From contig NZ_JACDUR010000009.1 of NCBI RefSeq assembly GCF_013761175.1, forward strand, positions 124,001-188,000: a stretch of 64,000 bases of DNA, written 5' to 3'. Position 1 is the first letter of the stretch. The number at the start of each line of letters is the position of its first letter. Of this stretch, positions 1 through 8,128 are shown one piece after another. The DNA is from Nonomuraea soli (GTDB lineage Bacteria; Actinomycetota; Actinomycetes; Streptosporangiales; Streptosporangiaceae). Below the pieces are notes generated by a model. The model did not search any database. It was not told the DNA's origin and saw only the letters and a list, made by a program, of their open reading frames with translations. Both the position numbers and the translations under genes were made by a program.

Positions 1-362
1 ACGTCGGGCAGGCCGCGGGCGAAGGATTGCGCGAAGCCCGTCCAGTCGGTGTTGTGGCCCACCGCGCGCTCGCCGGTGAACACGACGGTGTTGACGGCGC
101 CCAGGGTGGCCGCGTCGGGCGACAGCTCGTCGAGATGCGGGATGACCGCCTGTTTGTGGGGGTGGGTGATGTTCAGCCCGTCGTATCCCATGCGCCGGGC
201 CGTACGGACCAGCTCGCCGACGTCCCCGCCCAGCACGTCGGTGTCGAGCAGCCGGTAGACGTAATGCAGGCCATGGTGGGCGGCCTCGTCCTCGTGCAGG
301 GTGGGGCTCAGCGAAGGGCCGATGCCGGAGCCGATCAGTCCGATCAGGTACGACTTGTTCAC
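1..362 (-). CDS. aroE: Shikimate dehydrogenase, AroE family (3' end outside window)
   Basis: NADP-dependent reduction of 3-dehydroshikimate in the aromatic amino acid pathway, or the catabolic quinate/shikimate direction. The translation starts VNKSYLIGLIGSGIGPSLSP, the shikimate-binding S-x-S-P region, then GLNITHPHKQAV with the catalytic Lys, GAVNTVV and GHNTDWTGF. About 120 N-terminal residues are present; the Rossmann half is cut off by the window edge. The GTG start at 362 is chosen because the AroE fold begins directly there. It faces an MHS-type transporter across a shared promoter region, which suggests uptake and use of shikimate/quinate-like compounds rather than the housekeeping aro pathway; that role is inference. 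Confidence 0.88.
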   Translation of the reverse strand, partial: MNKSYLIGLIGSGIGPSLSPTLHEDEAAHHGLHYVYRLLDTDVLGGDVGELVRTARRMGYDGLNITHPHKQAVIPHLDELSPDAATLGAVNTVVFTGERAVGHNTDWTGFAQSFARGLPD

Positions 363-450
363 GGCTCTAATGTACGGACTAGTACGTTAACTGCCTAGAG
401 GGCCTTGACACGCGCCACAACCCGCGACCACGATGACAGCCACGTTAATT

Positions 451-474
451 AACTATCTAGTTCGTAAGATAGTT
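451..474. promoter_or_regulatory. Inverted repeat in divergent aroE/MHS promoter region
   Basis: The 128-bp gap between the divergent genes holds a 7-bp inverted repeat, AACTATC-N10-GATAGTT, ending just before the Shine-Dalgarno GAGGAG (480-485) of the transporter. A second partial repeat of GTACG lies near 374-390, beside the aroE start, and a TTGACA hexamer is at about 404. The layout suggests one repressor controlling both genes; no regulator gene is adjacent inside the window. Confidence 0.45.
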
Positions 475-490
475 GGCCAGAGGAGCCGTC

Positions 491-1822
491 GTGATCGACC
501 CACCCCCCGGGACACCACGCAAGGCCGCGGTAGCCGCCTGGATCGGCAGCGCGCTGGAGTACTACGACTTCTTCATCTACGGCAGTGCCGCCGCCCTCAT
601 CTTCTCCAAGGTCTTCTTCGACGCCTCCGACCCGGCGACCGCCACCCTGCTGTCGCTGGCCAGCTTCGGCGTCGCCTACGCGGCCCGTCCCGTCGGCGCG
701 TTCTTCCTGGGCCACGTCGGCGACCGCTTCGGGCGAAAAAAGATCATGGTCTTCACCCTGATCCTCATGGGCGTCTCGACCTTCCTCATCGGCTGCCTGC
801 CCACCCGCGACCAGGTCGGCGGCCTGGCGCCGGTGCTTCTGGTGCTGCTGCGCGTGCTGCAGGGCCTGTCGGCCGCCGGAGAGCAGGCCAGCGCCAACTC
901 CATGACGCTGGAGCACGCGCCGCAGGAGCGCCGCGGCTACTACACCAGCTTCACCCTGAACGGCACGCAGTTCGGCCAGATCCTGGCCACCTTCGTCTTC
1001 ATCCCGGTCGCCGCGCTCCCCGAGGAGCAGTTGCTCAGCTGGGGCTGGCGGGTGCCGTTCTGGCTCAGCGTCGCCGTGGCCGTGGCCGGGTGGGTCATCA
1101 GGCGCAAGCTCGACGAGACCCCGGCCTTCGAGGCGGAGAAGGCCCAGGGCACCGTCCCCAGGCTGCCGCTGGTCGTGCTCTTCCGTGATCACTGGCGGAG
1201 CGTGCTGCGCGTGATCTGCGCCGCGCTGATCGCCACGGTGAGCACCATCTTCACCGTGTGGGCGCTCAACTACGCCACCAGCGACGAGATCGGCCTCGAC
1301 AAGGCCACCATGCTGTGGGTCAGCGTCGCCGCGAACGCGGTCGCCCTGATCGCCCTGCCGATGTGGGCCAGGCTCTCCGACCGGATCGGCCGCAGGCCGG
1401 TGTTCCTCATCGGGGCCGTCGGCAGCCCGATCATGATCTTCCTGTACCTGGCCGCGATCAACTCCAAGAACTACCCGCTGATCTTCCTCGTCGGCATCCT
1501 GACGCTGGGCGTCGTCTACAGCGCCTCGAACGGCATCTGGCCCTCGCTCTACGGCGAGATGTTCACCACCCGGGTACGGCTGTCCGGCACGGCCATCGGC
1601 ACCCAGATCGGCTTCGCCGTCGCCGGGTTCGCGGTCGCCTCGGCCGCCGGCATCGTCACCCCCGCGGGATGGCTCGGGCTCCACGGCTGGACGGGAGTGG
1701 CGGTCTTCACCGCGATCCTGTGCGCAATCAGCGCCGTCGCGGTGGCGACGGCGCGTGAGACCCATCGGGTGCCGACGGCCGAGCTCGGCCTCCCGGCAGG
1801 AGAGCCGACAGCGGCCCGATAG
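491..1822 (+). CDS. MHS-family major facilitator transporter (ShiA-like)
   Basis: Proton symporter of the metabolite:H+ symporter (MHS) branch, taking up small organic acids or betaines across the cytoplasmic membrane. The 443-residue protein opens with GSALEYYDFFIYGSAAALIF, the MHS hallmark of helix 1, followed by the loop motif GHVGDRFGRKK and a second copy WARLSDRIGRRP; twelve hydrophobic segments are apparent. GTG 491 is preferred over an upstream in-frame start at 473 because GAGGAG lies 6 nt before it. Divergence from a shikimate dehydrogenase gene points to shikimate or a related acid as substrate, but the MHS family also carries proline/betaine, citrate and ketoglutarate. Confidence 0.85.
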   Translation: MIDPPPGTPRKAAVAAWIGSALEYYDFFIYGSAAALIFSKVFFDASDPATATLLSLASFGVAYAARPVGAFFLGHVGDRFGRKKIMVFTLILMGVSTFLIGCLPTRDQVGGLAPVLLVLLRVLQGLSAAGEQASANSMTLEHAPQERRGYYTSFTLNGTQFGQILATFVFIPVAALPEEQLLSWGWRVPFWLSVAVAVAGWVIRRKLDETPAFEAEKAQGTVPRLPLVVLFRDHWRSVLRVICAALIATVSTIFTVWALNYATSDEIGLDKATMLWVSVAANAVALIALPMWARLSDRIGRRPVFLIGAVGSPIMIFLYLAAINSKNYPLIFLVGILTLGVVYSASNGIWPSLYGEMFTTRVRLSGTAIGTQIGFAVAGFAVASAAGIVTPAGWLGLHGWTGVAVFTAILCAISAVAVATARETHRVPTAELGLPAGEPTAAR

Positions 1823-1829
1823 CGGGGAC

Positions 1830-1868
1830 AAGGCCCGCCACCACGCCCCTGCGGTGGTGGCGGGCCTT
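1830..1868. terminator. Bidirectional hairpin between convergent genes
   Basis: A perfect 15-bp stem (1830-1844 with 1854-1868, loop of 9) sits between the stop of the MHS transporter and the stop of the convergent DNRLRE gene. With AA before and TT after the GC-rich stem it can act in both directions. Confidence 0.85.
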
Positions 1869-1872
1869 GCGG

Positions 1873-3093
1873 TCACCGGACGTAGAAGAGGTAGGTGCGC
1901 TCGGGACCGGGCGATCCGGCCCGGTCGACGCTCTTCACCTCGAGCCGGTGCGGACCGGCGGCGGAAGGAGTGAACGGGATGACCGCCGTGCCGTCGGCCG
2001 CGGCGGGCACATAGGCGTACGTCGGATCGGACGAGTACAGGGTGTAGAAGTAGCCGGCGACCTCGTCCGCCCCGTTGGGCGCCAGCACGATGTCGCCCCG
2101 GACACCCACGCCGCCGCTCCACTCCTCCTCCGGGTAGGTGTCGCTGGTCACCGAGGGCTCATGGCCGGGCGGCGTGGTGTCGACGCCGAAGGCCGCCCAC
2201 TCGCTCCAGCCGCTGGTGTCGAAGCCGTCCTCCGACCTCACTCGCCACTCGTAACGTCCGCCGTCGGCCAGACCGCCCTCGGGCACGGTCAGGCGTGCCG
2301 GGACGTGGTGCTGACTCGAAGGCTCGCTGGTCGCCTCGCCCAGGAGCTCGCCGCCGACCGGCCGCCACTGGAAGCGGCCCCAGATCTGCTGCGGCCCGGT
2401 GCCCGCGGTGTCGCCGTCGCTCATGTCGGCGGCCAGCGTGGGCGTCGCGGTGGGCTGGTAGCCGGTGGGCACGCACGGCGCGGGCCAGAAGTAGCAGTTG
2501 TCACCCGGCTCGATCCGCATCCCCGCGGGCTTGGCCGGCGGGTTGTTGAACGAGATGCTCAGCCCCGGGCTCAGGTACTTGTGCATCTCGAACTCCTGGA
2601 CGTCGCGCGGGTCGGCGGCGCGCAGTCCGAAGGTGAGGTGCCGCGTGCCCGCGGCGGCCGCCTTCGTGACGGCCGCGGCGACCTTCCAGGTGACGGTGGT
2701 CGTACCGGAGCAGCTCGACACACCCAGCTTCTCGATCCACGACGGCTGGCGCAGCCAGGTGGTCGACTCGGTGATCTCTCCGGTCAGCCACAGCTCCACC
2801 GGCGTGCACTCGCCGGCGTTCCGCTGGACGTACAGGGCCGCGTCCAGGATACGCGCGCCCGTCACACCTGAGGTGTCGAGCCGGAAGAAGGCCCGGTCGA
2901 ACCTGCCGACCCTGGCGTCCTCCGTGCTGTTCCAGAACGACTGCCGGGGCCTGGTCAGCGAAACGTACGTCCACGCCTGCTTCGCTCCCACGAAGATCGG
3001 GGGAAGCGGGTCGGCGTGAGCGGCGCTCGGCACCGCGGTGAAGGCGAACGCCGTCATCGTGACGGCGACAGCCGTACGAGCCAGTCGACTCAT
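1873..3093 (-). CDS. Secreted DNRLRE-domain protein
   Basis: 406-residue exported protein. Residues 1-27 form a signal peptide (MSRLARTAVAVTMTAFAFTA followed by an AHA-type cleavage site). The next ~170 residues match the DNRLRE fold found in actinobacterial surface proteins (FDRAFFRLDTSGV, ILDAALYV, then GLSISFNNPP), and the C-terminal half looks like Ig/fibronectin-type modules (GRYEWRVRSEDG, GWSEWAAFGVDTTPP). No catalytic motif is visible, so a structural or binding role outside the cell is likely. An in-frame upstream extension exists but the signal peptide fixes the start at 3093. It follows the SARP gene on the same strand with about 58 bp between them. Confidence 0.75.
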   Translation of the reverse strand: MSRLARTAVAVTMTAFAFTAVPSAAHADPLPPIFVGAKQAWTYVSLTRPRQSFWNSTEDARVGRFDRAFFRLDTSGVTGARILDAALYVQRNAGECTPVELWLTGEITESTTWLRQPSWIEKLGVSSCSGTTTVTWKVAAAVTKAAAAGTRHLTFGLRAADPRDVQEFEMHKYLSPGLSISFNNPPAKPAGMRIEPGDNCYFWPAPCVPTGYQPTATPTLAADMSDGDTAGTGPQQIWGRFQWRPVGGELLGEATSEPSSQHHVPARLTVPEGGLADGGRYEWRVRSEDGFDTSGWSEWAAFGVDTTPPGHEPSVTSDTYPEEEWSGGVGVRGDIVLAPNGADEVAGYFYTLYSSDPTYAYVPAAADGTAVIPFTPSAAGPHRLEVKSVDRAGSPGPERTYLFYVR

Positions 3094-3151
3094 GCGTCTC
3101 CAATCGGGGGATCTGTGGTGATCAACGATCCCCCGGCCGGCTATACGCGCC

Positions 3152-6142
3152 CTATACGGAGCGATACGACCTGATATGGACGGCGAGCGGGAGACCCATG
3201 TCCTCCGCCATGGGCAGGGCGCGCGCCCAGTGGCGGTCCGCCTGCTCGTGCTCGCCCAGGGCGTGGTGGATGCGGGCCAGCCCGTCGAGCGCCCTGGTCT
3301 GCTCGTACCTGTCGCCTCGCGGCTCGGCCAGCGCCAGCGCCGCCTCGTAGTGGGCACGGGCCTCCCACAGGTGGCCGCCGTGCCGCAGGAGGTCGCCGTA
3401 CTCCACCCTGACCTCGCACTCCAGCTTGTCGTACTCCAGCTCGACAGCCATGTCGTAGGCGTGCCGTACGCAGGCCAGGGCCTCCTCCTGGCGGCCCGAC
3501 ACCCGCAGGAGTTCGGCACGGGCCTGCAGCGCGGTCACCTCCCTGGCCCGCATGCCCGCCACGCGCGCACCCTCGACGGCGAGCTCCACGCAGGCGCCCG
3601 CCCTGGAGAGCTCGCCGAGGGCGATGGCGGCGCGGGCGGCGCTGGTGGCGGCCTGGATCACGGCGTCGGTGTGATCCAGTTCCGTGGCGAGCTCCAGCGC
3701 TCCTTCCAGCACCCGCAGAGCCTCCCGCTCCCGGCCGAGGAGCGTGAGCACGTCACCGTGAAAGGCCATGACGACGGCCTCGGTGTAGCGCTCCCCTGCC
3801 CCGCGCGCCCACTCGACCGCCCGCGCGAAACCCGCCTCGGCCTCGGGGAAACGCCCCACCCGCTGGTGGAGCGAGGCCAGGAACCTCCTGGACGACCAGG
3901 TGAGGCGCTCGTCGCCGAGCTCTTCTGCGACCACGCCCGCCTGCTCGGTCAGCTCGACGGCGCGAGGCAGGTCACCGCTGTGCGACAGGCTGGAGGACAG
4001 GTTGAGGAGGCTCAGGGCGAGCAGGCGCCGGTCGGGCAACCGGCGCGCGAGCGACACCGCCGCCTCCTCCAGCTCCAGGACGTCGGCGGGGTGGGCGGTC
4101 TTCATCACGTAGACGCCCAGGTCGCGGGTGAGATGCCAGGCGGGCAGCTCCAGGCCGAGTGTGCCGGCCCGGTGGACCGCCGCCACCAGCGTCGCCTTCT
4201 CCTCCGCGAACCAGGCCGTCGCCTCCTCCGCGCTCTTCAGCGCGGGAGCCTCGCCCGGTGTGCGCCGCAGCCCCAGGTCGAGGGGCATGCGGCCGGGCTG
4301 GAGCAGGTCGGCGCCGACCCTGGCGGTGTGGGAGAAGTAGTCGAGCACGCGGTTCACGGCCACCAGCCGCTCGGGACCGGGTTCCTCCAGCTGCGCGCGC
4401 TCCGCGGCGAACTGCCTGATCAGGTCGTGGAAGGTGTAGCGGCCCAGAGCGGGCTGCTGCAGCATCTGCGCGTCGAGCAGCGCCTCCAGGAGCAGGTCGG
4501 CCTTCTCCAGGGGCACATCGGCCAGCGCCGCGACCGCGTAGGCGTCGGTCTCGACGCCCGGCGTCAGGCCCAGCAGCCGGAACAGCCGCTGCTGGTCGGT
4601 GTCGAGCTGCTGGTACGACAGGGTGAAGGCCGCCTCCACGCTGCGGTCGTGGCTCGATAACTCCGCCAGCCTCCTGCGCTCGTCGCGCAGGCGGCCGACC
4701 AGGCTGTGGACCGTCCACTGCGGCCGGTTGCCGAGCCTGGCGGCGGCCAGGCGGATCGCGAGCGGCAGCCGTCCGCACAACTCCACGGCCTCGGCCACCG
4801 CCTCGGGCTCGGCCCGTGCCCGCTCCCCCACGATCGTGGCGAACAACGACGCGGCCTCCGCGGGCGGCAGCACGTCGAGCACCATCGGCCGGATCCCGTC
4901 GAGGTCGGCCAGCCTGCGCCGTGATGTCACCAGCACGAGGCAGCCGGAGGATCCGGGCAGCAGCGGCCGCACCTGCTCGGCGCTGACCGCGTTGTCGAGC
5001 ACGATCAGCATGCGCCGCCCGGCCAGCTCGCTGCGCCACAACGCCGAGCGGGCGTCGAGCCCGGCCGGGATGCGGTCGTCGCCGACACCGATCGCGCGCA
5101 GCAGGACGGCGAGCGCCTCGGCGGGGCAGGTCTCCTGGTACCCCGCGGTGTGCGCGTGCAGGTCGACGAAGAGCTGGCCGTCGGGGTACCACTCGGTGAG
5201 CCGGTGGGCGACCCGTACGGCCAGCGCCGTCTTGCCCACCCCCGCCATGCCGTCGATGGCCGTGATGATCACCACGCCGTCGGCGGTGCGTTCCTCGTCG
5301 AGCCTGGCGAGGATCTGGGTGATCTCCGCCTGGCGGCCGGTGAAGTCAGGCACCGAACGCGGTAGCTGCGCGGGCCTGCGCCTGCTCGGGCCCTGGTCCG
5401 GCTCCAGCGCGGGATCCCTGGCCAGGATGCGCCCGTGCAGCTCCGACAGGCCGGTGCCCGGCTCCAGCCCGAGCTCTTTCGTCAGGCGCCGCCTGGCCCG
5501 GGTGTAGGCCTCCAGTGCCTCGCTCTGCCGTTGCGCCCGGTAGAGCGCGAGCATGAGCTGGCCGGTGTAGCGCTCGCGGTAGGGATGGGCCTGGGTCAGC
5601 GCCGTCAGCTCGCCGATGACGTCGTCGTGCAGCCCGAGCGCCAGATCGGCCTCGACGCGGTCCTCCAGTGCCGCCAGCCTCAGCTCCTCCAGCCGCACGG
5701 CCTCTTCGCGCAGGCACAGCTCGCCGGCCAGGTCGCCGAAGGCCGGCCCGCGCCACAGAGCCAGCGCCTCGCGCAGGATCCGGCTCGCCGTCGGCGCGTC
5801 GCCCGCCGCCAGCGCCTGCGCTCCGGCCTGCGCCTGCTCGGCGAACCTGTGCGCGTCGACCGCCGGCGCATCCACGGCCAGCACGTAGCCGGGCCGGCCC
5901 CTGCCGGTGATGGTCTCGGAGCCGAGCACGCGGCGCAGCTGCGAGACGTGCTGGTAGACGTTCTCGACGGCCGAGGCGGGTGCGGCGTCGGTCCACAGCG
6001 CCTCGACCAGCCGGTCGACGTCGACGGCCCGGCCGGGCGAGCAGAGCAGGACGGCCAGCAGCAGCCGCCGCTTGGGCGGCCCGAGCGGCACCGCCTCCTC
6101 GCCCATGTGCGCCGAGACCGGCCCCAACACTCCGAACCTCAT
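3152..6142 (-). CDS. SARP-family regulator: BTAD + NB-ARC ATPase + TPR
   Basis: Large (996 aa) AfsR-type transcriptional regulator. The N-terminus (MRFGVLGPV, ...PPKRRLLLAVLL..., AVENVYQHVSQLRRVLG) is the OmpR-like winged helix of SARPs, followed by the bacterial transcriptional activation domain up to about residue 245. GMAGVGKT at residues 298-305 is the P-loop of an NB-ARC ATPase, with a Walker B LIVLDN downstream; the C-terminal ~450 residues are TPR-like helical repeats. Start at 6142 is the only one giving an intact winged helix; the same frame stays open upstream but encodes nothing recognisable. AfsR-type proteins activate secondary metabolism genes; no biosynthetic cluster is adjacent, so the target is unknown. 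Confidence 0.9.
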   Translation of the reverse strand: MRFGVLGPVSAHMGEEAVPLGPPKRRLLLAVLLCSPGRAVDVDRLVEALWTDAAPASAVENVYQHVSQLRRVLGSETITGRGRPGYVLAVDAPAVDAHRFAEQAQAGAQALAAGDAPTASRILREALALWRGPAFGDLAGELCLREEAVRLEELRLAALEDRVEADLALGLHDDVIGELTALTQAHPYRERYTGQLMLALYRAQRQSEALEAYTRARRRLTKELGLEPGTGLSELHGRILARDPALEPDQGPSRRRPAQLPRSVPDFTGRQAEITQILARLDEERTADGVVIITAIDGMAGVGKTALAVRVAHRLTEWYPDGQLFVDLHAHTAGYQETCPAEALAVLLRAIGVGDDRIPAGLDARSALWRSELAGRRMLIVLDNAVSAEQVRPLLPGSSGCLVLVTSRRRLADLDGIRPMVLDVLPPAEAASLFATIVGERARAEPEAVAEAVELCGRLPLAIRLAAARLGNRPQWTVHSLVGRLRDERRRLAELSSHDRSVEAAFTLSYQQLDTDQQRLFRLLGLTPGVETDAYAVAALADVPLEKADLLLEALLDAQMLQQPALGRYTFHDLIRQFAAERAQLEEPGPERLVAVNRVLDYFSHTARVGADLLQPGRMPLDLGLRRTPGEAPALKSAEEATAWFAEEKATLVAAVHRAGTLGLELPAWHLTRDLGVYVMKTAHPADVLELEEAAVSLARRLPDRRLLALSLLNLSSSLSHSGDLPRAVELTEQAGVVAEELGDERLTWSSRRFLASLHQRVGRFPEAEAGFARAVEWARGAGERYTEAVVMAFHGDVLTLLGREREALRVLEGALELATELDHTDAVIQAATSAARAAIALGELSRAGACVELAVEGARVAGMRAREVTALQARAELLRVSGRQEEALACVRHAYDMAVELEYDKLECEVRVEYGDLLRHGGHLWEARAHYEAALALAEPRGDRYEQTRALDGLARIHHALGEHEQADRHWARALPMAEDMGLPLAVHIRSYRSV

Positions 6143-6315
6143 GGTGCCCCCGGCGGTGCGCTGTGTCGCAGCGATGCTGCCAGTCGGGCGCGACTCTGGC
6201 AAGAGGTTCTCCATGCCGCCGTACAGGCCGCGTATAGGGCCGCGCGCAGGGCCCGCCGTCCCACCGGATCGGGATGTTCTACGTCGCCCCTGACGCCGGA
6301 CGGCCGCCGTGACGA

Positions 6316-6687
6316 CTACTGCTCCTTGAGCCGCCGCGCTTCCTTGCGCACCTCGGCCTGGATCGAGCGCTCGTGCTCCAGCCAGGCGGGGTTCTCGTCC
6401 TTGAGCTCGTCGATCTCCTCCGTCGTCAGCGGCCCGTCGATGCCCGCCCGGGCCAGCCCGGAGATCGAGACGCCGAGCTTGGCCGCCACGACCTGCTTGG
6501 GGTGGGGGCCGTTGCGGCGCAGGTCGGCCAGCCACGCCGGCGGCTGGGCCTGCAGAGAGTTCAGCTCCTCGCGGGAGACGACGCCCTCCTGGAACTCGGC
6601 AGGAGTGGCCGACAGGAGCACACCCAGCTTCTTGGCCGCGGTCGCGGGCTTCATCGTCTGGGTGCTCTTCGGCTTGGCTGAGGTCAT
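6316..6687 (-). CDS. DUF5997 family protein
   Basis: 123-residue, highly charged, probably cytoplasmic protein matching the actinobacterial DUF5997 family (MKPATAAKKLGVLLSATPAE near the N-terminus, then PPAWLADLRRNGPHPKQVVA and an acidic/basic C-terminal helix). It is divergent from a LysR-type sensor-domain gene with only 54 bp between start codons, a pairing I recall as recurrent in actinobacteria. The helical middle part (KQVVAAKLGVSISGLARAGI) resembles a small helix-turn-helix, so nucleic-acid binding is possible but unproven. Confidence 0.8.
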   Translation of the reverse strand: MTSAKPKSTQTMKPATAAKKLGVLLSATPAEFQEGVVSREELNSLQAQPPAWLADLRRNGPHPKQVVAAKLGVSISGLARAGIDGPLTTEEIDELKDENPAWLEHERSIQAEVRKEARRLKEQ

Positions 6688-6741
6688 GGGTCAAGGGTAG
6701 TCAGTCGCGGGCGCCCGCCCGGACATCGGTACCCTGAGCGA

Positions 6742-7437
6742 GTGACTGACGGCAAGGAGTTCCGGCTGGCCTACGTGCCCGGTGTGACGCCCGCGAAGTG
6801 GGTCAGGGTCTGGACCGAGCGGGTGCCCGACGTCCCGCTCACCCTGATCCAGGTGGCTCCGGGACAGGCGGCGGCGCTCCTGCTCGACGGCGGCGCCGAC
6901 GCGGCGTTCGTGCGGCTGCCCGTCGACCGCGAGAGGCTCAGCGCCATCCCGCTCTACGTCGAGACCACCGTGGTCATCGTGCCCAAGGACCACGCGGTCG
7001 CCGCCGCCGACGAGGTGACCGTCGCCGACCTGGCCGACGACGACGTCTTCCATCCGCTCGACGACAGCCTGGAGTGGGCCGAGCGTCCCGGGCAGCCGGC
7101 CTTCACCCGCCCTGAGACCACCGCCGAGGCGGTCGAGCTGGTGGCGGCGGGCGCGGGGCTGCTGGTCGTGCCGCAGTCGCTGGCGCGCCTGCACCATCGC
7201 AGGGATCTCACCTACCGCCCGGTCGTGGAGACGCTCCAGTCGCAGGTCGCGCTGGCCTGGCCGACCGAGGCGACCACGGATCTGGTGGAGGACTTCATCG
7301 GCATCGTGCGCGGGCGCACGGTGAACAGCTCGCGTGGCCGAGCCCAGGCCGACGATCCTCCCCGCCGTGCGCGCAAGCCCGCTCCGCCGAGGAAGAAACC
7401 CGCGCAGGGAAGCGGAAAACGGCGCCGAACTCGGTGA
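6742..7437 (+). CDS. LysR-type substrate-binding domain protein without HTH
   Basis: 231-residue protein containing only the effector-binding half of a LysR regulator: FRLAYVPGVTPAKW, then the periplasmic-binding-protein-like pattern LLDGGADAAFVRLP, LYVETTVVIVPKDH and GAGLLVVPQSLARLH. The N-terminal winged helix of LysR proteins is absent; the gene starts directly with the sensor fold at GTG 6742. The last ~45 residues are a Lys/Arg/Pro-rich tail that could bind nucleic acid. The divergent DUF5997 partner may supply the missing DNA-binding activity; that is inference. Confidence 0.8.
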   Translation: MTDGKEFRLAYVPGVTPAKWVRVWTERVPDVPLTLIQVAPGQAAALLLDGGADAAFVRLPVDRERLSAIPLYVETTVVIVPKDHAVAAADEVTVADLADDDVFHPLDDSLEWAERPGQPAFTRPETTAEAVELVAAGAGLLVVPQSLARLHHRRDLTYRPVVETLQSQVALAWPTEATTDLVEDFIGIVRGRTVNSSRGRAQADDPPRRARKPAPPRKKPAQGSGKRRRTR

Positions 7438-7477
7438 ATGTCGGTTTGTTGGCGCTTGTCCGATAAACTGGTTGTCC

Positions 7478-8128
7478 GTGAGCCTGCGTCCGGTGGTACT
7501 CGTGACCGGCCCCTCCGGGGTCGGGAAATCCCTGTTCGCTCAGCGGACCGGTCTGCCGGTGCTCCGGCTGGACGACTTCTACAAGGAGGGGCACGACCCG
7601 ACCCTCCCGCTGCTGCCCGACGGCAGCGCCGTCGACTGGGACTCCCCGCTCTCCTGGGACGCCGACGCGGCGATGGAGGCGGTGCTCGCCCTGGCGACGA
7701 CCGGCCGGGCCGAGCCGCCGCGCTACGACATCTCCACCAGCTCGCGCGTCGGCGTCGACCACGTCGACCTGGGTGAGGCGCCCGCGTTCGTCGCCGAGGG
7801 CATCTTCGCCGCCGAGCTGATCGCCCGCTGCCGCGAGCACGGCGTCCTGGCCGAGGCGCTGTGCCTGCGCGGCAAGCCGATGCAGACCTTCCGCCGCAGG
7901 CTCTGGCGCGACCTGCGCGAAGGGCGCAAGTCGCCGTTCTTCCTCGTACGGCGGGGCTGGATGCTCATGCGCGCCGAGCACTCGATCGTCGAGCGCCACC
8001 GCGCCCTGGGCGCCCGCGTCTGCGGCAAGCCCGAGGGCTACACCCTGGTCGAGCCCTTCGCCCAGGCCCCACTGGTCACCACGCCGGTCACCCCACCTGT
8101 CACCACGCCGCTTTCCACCCAGGGCTGA
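7478..8128 (+). CDS. Uridine kinase-like P-loop kinase
   Basis: 216-residue nucleoside-kinase-like enzyme. GPSGVGKS near residue 10 is the Walker A loop, LRLDDFYKEG the acceptor-binding loop with conserved Asp, and RRRLWRDLREGRKSP the Arg-rich lid. The GTG at 7478 is chosen because the P-loop follows at the usual distance; an ORF open further upstream overlaps the preceding gene and lacks homology. The 3' end overlaps the convergent lyase gene by 29 bp, and the final residues (TPVTPPVTTPLSTQG) are low complexity, so the true functional end is earlier. Confidence 0.75.
   Translation: MSLRPVVLVTGPSGVGKSLFAQRTGLPVLRLDDFYKEGHDPTLPLLPDGSAVDWDSPLSWDADAAMEAVLALATTGRAEPPRYDISTSSRVGVDHVDLGEAPAFVAEGIFAAELIARCREHGVLAEALCLRGKPMQTFRRRLWRDLREGRKSPFFLVRRGWMLMRAEHSIVERHRALGARVCGKPEGYTLVEPFAQAPLVTTPVTPPVTTPLSTQG

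Noticed and set aside
3152..6142. Biosynthetic gene cluster linked to the SARP regulator
   Set aside because: Neighbours are a DNRLRE protein and DUF5997; no polyketide, peptide or terpene synthase is present, so a cluster cannot be supported.
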